Made by a program: the position numbers and the translations under genes. A stretch of 17,035 nucleotides of DNA, taken from assembly GCA_964416175.1 (NCBI GenBank), contig CAYQDF010000067.1:1-17035 (forward strand), in the 5' to 3' direction. The DNA comes from CAYQDF01 sp964416175. GTDB lineage: Bacteria > Chloroflexota > Anaerolineae > Anaerolineales > UBA4823. Positions 15,665 through 17,035 of the stretch are shown here, piece by piece. The notes under the pieces are model-generated. The model saw nothing but the letters and a program-made list of their open reading frames with translations. It had not been told where the DNA came from and did not search any database. Positions within the stretch are counted from its first letter, which is position 1; each line of letters opens with the position of its first letter.

Positions 15665-15670
15665 CCACCT
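15665..15670 (-). promoter_or_regulatory. Ribosome binding site deciding the start of the ATPase gene
   Basis: AGGTGG lies six bases before the ATG at 15658. The alternative TTG at 15688 has no comparable site. Confidence 0.6.
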
Positions 15671-15730
15671 TTCCCAGGTTAGACTCAAGGAAACCAGCGT
15701 CAGACAGGCACACCATTCGCTCCCGTTTGT

Positions 15731-16222
15731 TTATTCGCTGCCCTTAATCTGATCCGAATTTCTCCGGATCGAGAACCGGCTGTTCGGCACTGCTCCGTAA
15801 GCCAGCTTGTACGTCTTCAGGGTTATGAAGGTCTGTGTATCGGTGATCCCAGGTACCTGGAGAAGCTTTTCACTTAAGAAATTCGCAAGATGATCCAGGT
15901 CTTTGCACAAGACCTCAACGAACAGGTCAAACCCACCGGATACCATGATCAGGTAGCTGACTTCAGGAAACTCTGCAACAGTCTCTGCGACTTTCTCGAG
16001 GTAAGCTGGCAGGACCGAGACTCCGATCATGGCAGGGGCGTCATATCCGAACTGGTTCGGATCGATCAGACCGACGATTTGCAACACCCCCTTATCCACC
16101 AGCCGGGCGACCCGATTCCTGACGGTTCCTTCGGATATATTCAATGCTTTCGCGATATCCGTGAACGGCTTTCGACCATCCGATTGGAGGAAATTGATGA
16201 TCTCGAAATCGATTTGATCCAT
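15731..16222 (-). CDS. Lrp/AsnC-family transcriptional regulator
   Basis: A 163-residue regulator of the feast/famine family, which usually binds an amino acid or related amine and controls its transport and breakdown. Residues 1-60 form the N-terminal winged helix-turn-helix (MDQIDFEIINFL, then DIAKALNISEGTVRNRVARL as recognition region). Residues about 65-145 form the alpha/beta RAM effector and oligomerisation domain (YLIMVSGGFDLFVEVL). The C-terminus is polar and basic. An in-frame TAA three codons upstream fixes the ATG at 16220-16222, yet no clear Shine-Dalgarno sequence precedes it, unlike the other genes here. Its own promoter contains a perfect palindrome suited to a dimeric regulator, so self-control is likely. 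As the first gene of the unit it probably controls the whole amine operon. Confidence 0.93.
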   Translation of the reverse strand: MDQIDFEIINFLQSDGRKPFTDIAKALNISEGTVRNRVARLVDKGVLQIVGLIDPNQFGYDAPAMIGVSVLPAYLEKVAETVAEFPEVSYLIMVSGGFDLFVEVLCKDLDHLANFLSEKLLQVPGITDTQTFITLKTYKLAYGAVPNSRFSIRRNSDQIKGSE

Positions 16223-16229
16223 TTGGTTT

Positions 16230-16242
16230 TACGATAATCGTA
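16230..16242. promoter_or_regulatory. Perfect palindromic operator candidate
   Basis: TACGATAATCGTA is a perfect dyad with 6-bp arms around one central base. It lies between the promoter's -10 box and the regulator's start codon, covering about +4 to +16 of the predicted transcript. That position suits autorepression by the Lrp/AsnC-type protein encoded next to it. Binding is inferred. Confidence 0.65.
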
Positions 16243-16252
16243 ATTAATATTT

Positions 16253-16281
16253 ATTTTATTATGAATATCGTAGAAAATCAA
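16253..16281 (-). promoter_or_regulatory. Sigma70-type promoter for the regulator and probably the whole operon
   Basis: On the minus strand TTGATT (16276-16281) and TAAAAT (16253-16258) are separated by exactly 17 bases. Transcription would begin near 16246, giving a leader of about 24 bases before the ATG at 16222. No other convincing promoter was seen between the genes down to position 166. Confidence 0.6.
16260..16272. promoter_or_regulatory. Degenerate second operator copy inside the promoter spacer
   Basis: TATGAATATCGTA matches the perfect palindrome at 16230-16242 in 10 of 13 positions, with one arm (ATCGTA) intact. The centres are 30 bp apart, close to three helical turns, so dimers on both sites would face the same side of DNA. 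It lies between the -35 and -10 boxes. Confidence 0.5.
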
Positions 16282-16288
16282 GCAATTC

Positions 16289-16320
16289 ATTCGAAAAGAG
16301 TGTAGTACTTTGCTTCGAAT
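16289..16320. promoter_or_regulatory. Inverted repeat upstream of the regulator promoter
   Basis: ATTCGAA (16289-16295) and TTCGAAT (16314-16320) form 7-bp inverted arms around 18 bases, and each arm contains the self-complementary TTCGAA. It begins eight bases upstream of the -35 box, where an activator or a second regulator could bind. It differs in sequence from the TACGAT-type sites. Confidence 0.4.
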
Positions 16321-16474
16321 CTCTCCGGCATTTAGTTTTTTCGCGCGGCAAGTTCTCCAGACAGAGCAACTTTCAGCACACGGATGTTTTGGATTTCAGA
16401 TACTCCGGGGGGACCCTTCAATGCAGGAATTATGATAAACTAAACCCGGTTTCCGGATAATAACCATAATTTAT

Positions 16475-16478
16475 GAGG
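16475..16478 (+). promoter_or_regulatory. Ribosome binding site of the zinc-ribbon gene
   Basis: GAGG lies five bases before the ATG at 16484 and supports that start, which places the first zinc-binding cysteine at residue 3. Confidence 0.6.
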
Positions 16479-16483
16479 CGAAA

Positions 16484-17035
16484 ATGCTCTGTCCAAAAGA
16501 TAATTCTGAAATGACTCAGCAAGAATTCGAGGGCGTCCTGATGGACGAATGCTCTGTCTGCGGGGGTATCTGGTTCGATCAGGGGGAGCTGGACGCGGTA
16601 AAAGATTCATCCGAACCCGATTTAAACTGGATCGAGGTCGAGCTTTGGACAGAAGAGGACAGATTCAATCTCTCCTTGAGCGACAGGGAATGCCCAAAAG
16701 ACAGCTCCCGGTTGGTTTGCCTGAAATATGGGGATTCCGCAATCGAGATTGAATACTGCTTGCGGTGCAGAGGTATCTGGTTGGATCACGGCGAGTTTAA
16801 GAAGATCATCGAGTCTTTAGAGGCCGGCCTCGGCCGGATTAGCGCCTCCGGCTACCTGATCCAGAGCCTGAACGAAGCGAAAGAGATCATTACCGGAAAG
16901 GAAAGCCCCCTCTCCCATTGGAAAGATCTGCAGACTCTCTTGAAGCTCTTCCAATACCGGGTGCTGGTTGAGAAACCTACCCTTGCCAAGGCGCTCTACG
17001 CTATCCAGAGGACGGGGTTGGGTCTGGCAGGTTAC
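16484..17035 (+). CDS. Protein with two TFIIB-type zinc ribbons, cut by the right edge
   Basis: The frame is open for 184 codons from the ATG to the window end, so the protein is incomplete. It has two copies of a zinc-ribbon unit. The first has C3-P-K and C23-x2-C26 followed by GGIWFDQGEL. The second has C70-P-K and C92-x2-C95 followed by RGIWLDHGEF. This CP...CxxC.GIW.D.GE pattern is the bacterial zf-TFIIB family, whose function is poorly known. Downstream of residue 110 the chain is amphipathic, with no membrane segment seen so far; a membrane or protease domain could follow outside the window. It is divergent from the operon and shares its intergenic region, but nothing else links it to amine metabolism. 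Confidence 0.85.
   Translation, partial: MLCPKDNSEMTQQEFEGVLMDECSVCGGIWFDQGELDAVKDSSEPDLNWIEVELWTEEDRFNLSLSDRECPKDSSRLVCLKYGDSAIEIEYCLRCRGIWLDHGEFKKIIESLEAGLGRISASGYLIQSLNEAKEIITGKESPLSHWKDLQTLLKLFQYRVLVEKPTLAKALYAIQRTGLGLAGY

Larger units (their letters stand above)
16223..16483. other. Divergent intergenic control region
   Basis: This 261-bp gap lies between the regulator gene (minus strand) and the zinc-ribbon gene (plus strand). The left third is very AT-rich and holds the regulator promoter and palindromes listed separately. For the plus-strand gene a TATGAT at 16431-16436 could be a -10 box, but no convincing -35 box is seen 16-18 bases before it. No small open frame or RNA gene could be recognised in 16330-16470. 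Confidence 0.5.

Noticed and set aside
16431..16436. TATGAT as a promoter for the zinc-ribbon gene
   Set aside because: The -10 match is fair, but no -35 or extended -10 element accompanies it, so it is mentioned only within the intergenic entry.
1..17035. CRISPR arrays, insertion sequences, tRNA or rRNA genes
   Set aside because: No regularly spaced direct repeats, transposase-like proteins, cloverleaf-forming stretches or rRNA-like sequence were recognised on either strand.

Overview
The window reads as bacterial DNA of moderately high G+C. Nearly every gene has a Shine-Dalgarno sequence, the transporter's solute-binding protein has a lipoprotein signal, and the catabolic genes form one tightly packed unit. 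A tungsten-type aldehyde:ferredoxin oxidoreductase inside the cluster points to an anaerobic or facultatively anaerobic host. A Chloroflexota/Anaerolineae-like host is a guess from general gene style, not something the sequence proves.

Layout. Thirteen consecutive minus-strand genes fill 166-16222. The largest gap between them is about 73 bases and several junctions overlap or share stop codon and ribosome binding site, so they look like one roughly 16-kb transcription unit. In transcript order they are: an Lrp/AsnC-type regulator; a complete PotABCD-like ABC importer; an aldehyde dehydrogenase plus a lysine-6-dehydrogenase-like saccharopine-dehydrogenase-family oxidoreductase; a class III aminotransferase of the glutamate-1-semialdehyde-aminomutase type; a second aldehyde dehydrogenase plus lysine-6-dehydrogenase-like pair; a CoA-acylating (methyl)malonate-semialdehyde-type dehydrogenase; a tungsten aldehyde:ferredoxin oxidoreductase; and a GABA-transaminase-like class III aminotransferase. 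The 261-bp region 16223-16483 carries a good sigma70-type promoter for the regulator. That promoter is overlapped by a perfect 13-bp palindrome and a degraded copy exactly 30 bp away, and a separate 7-bp inverted repeat lies just upstream. A divergent plus-strand gene, cut by the right edge, encodes a protein with two TFIIB-type zinc ribbons. At the left edge a short plus-strand reading frame ends at 65 and is followed by a long hairpin (71-112) between the convergent genes.

How the genes may work together (inference). A cationic amine, polyamine or amino acid is imported. Terminal amino groups are removed either by NAD-dependent amine dehydrogenases of the lysine-6-dehydrogenase type or by the two aminotransferases. 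The resulting aldehydes are oxidised by three different chemistries: two NAD(P)-dependent hydrolytic aldehyde dehydrogenases, one CoA-acylating dehydrogenase that would conserve energy as a thioester, and one ferredoxin-linked tungsten enzyme. The twice-repeated aldehyde dehydrogenase/amine dehydrogenase module is the most distinctive feature and suggests a substrate with two amino ends or two related substrates. The substrate itself cannot be read from the sequence.
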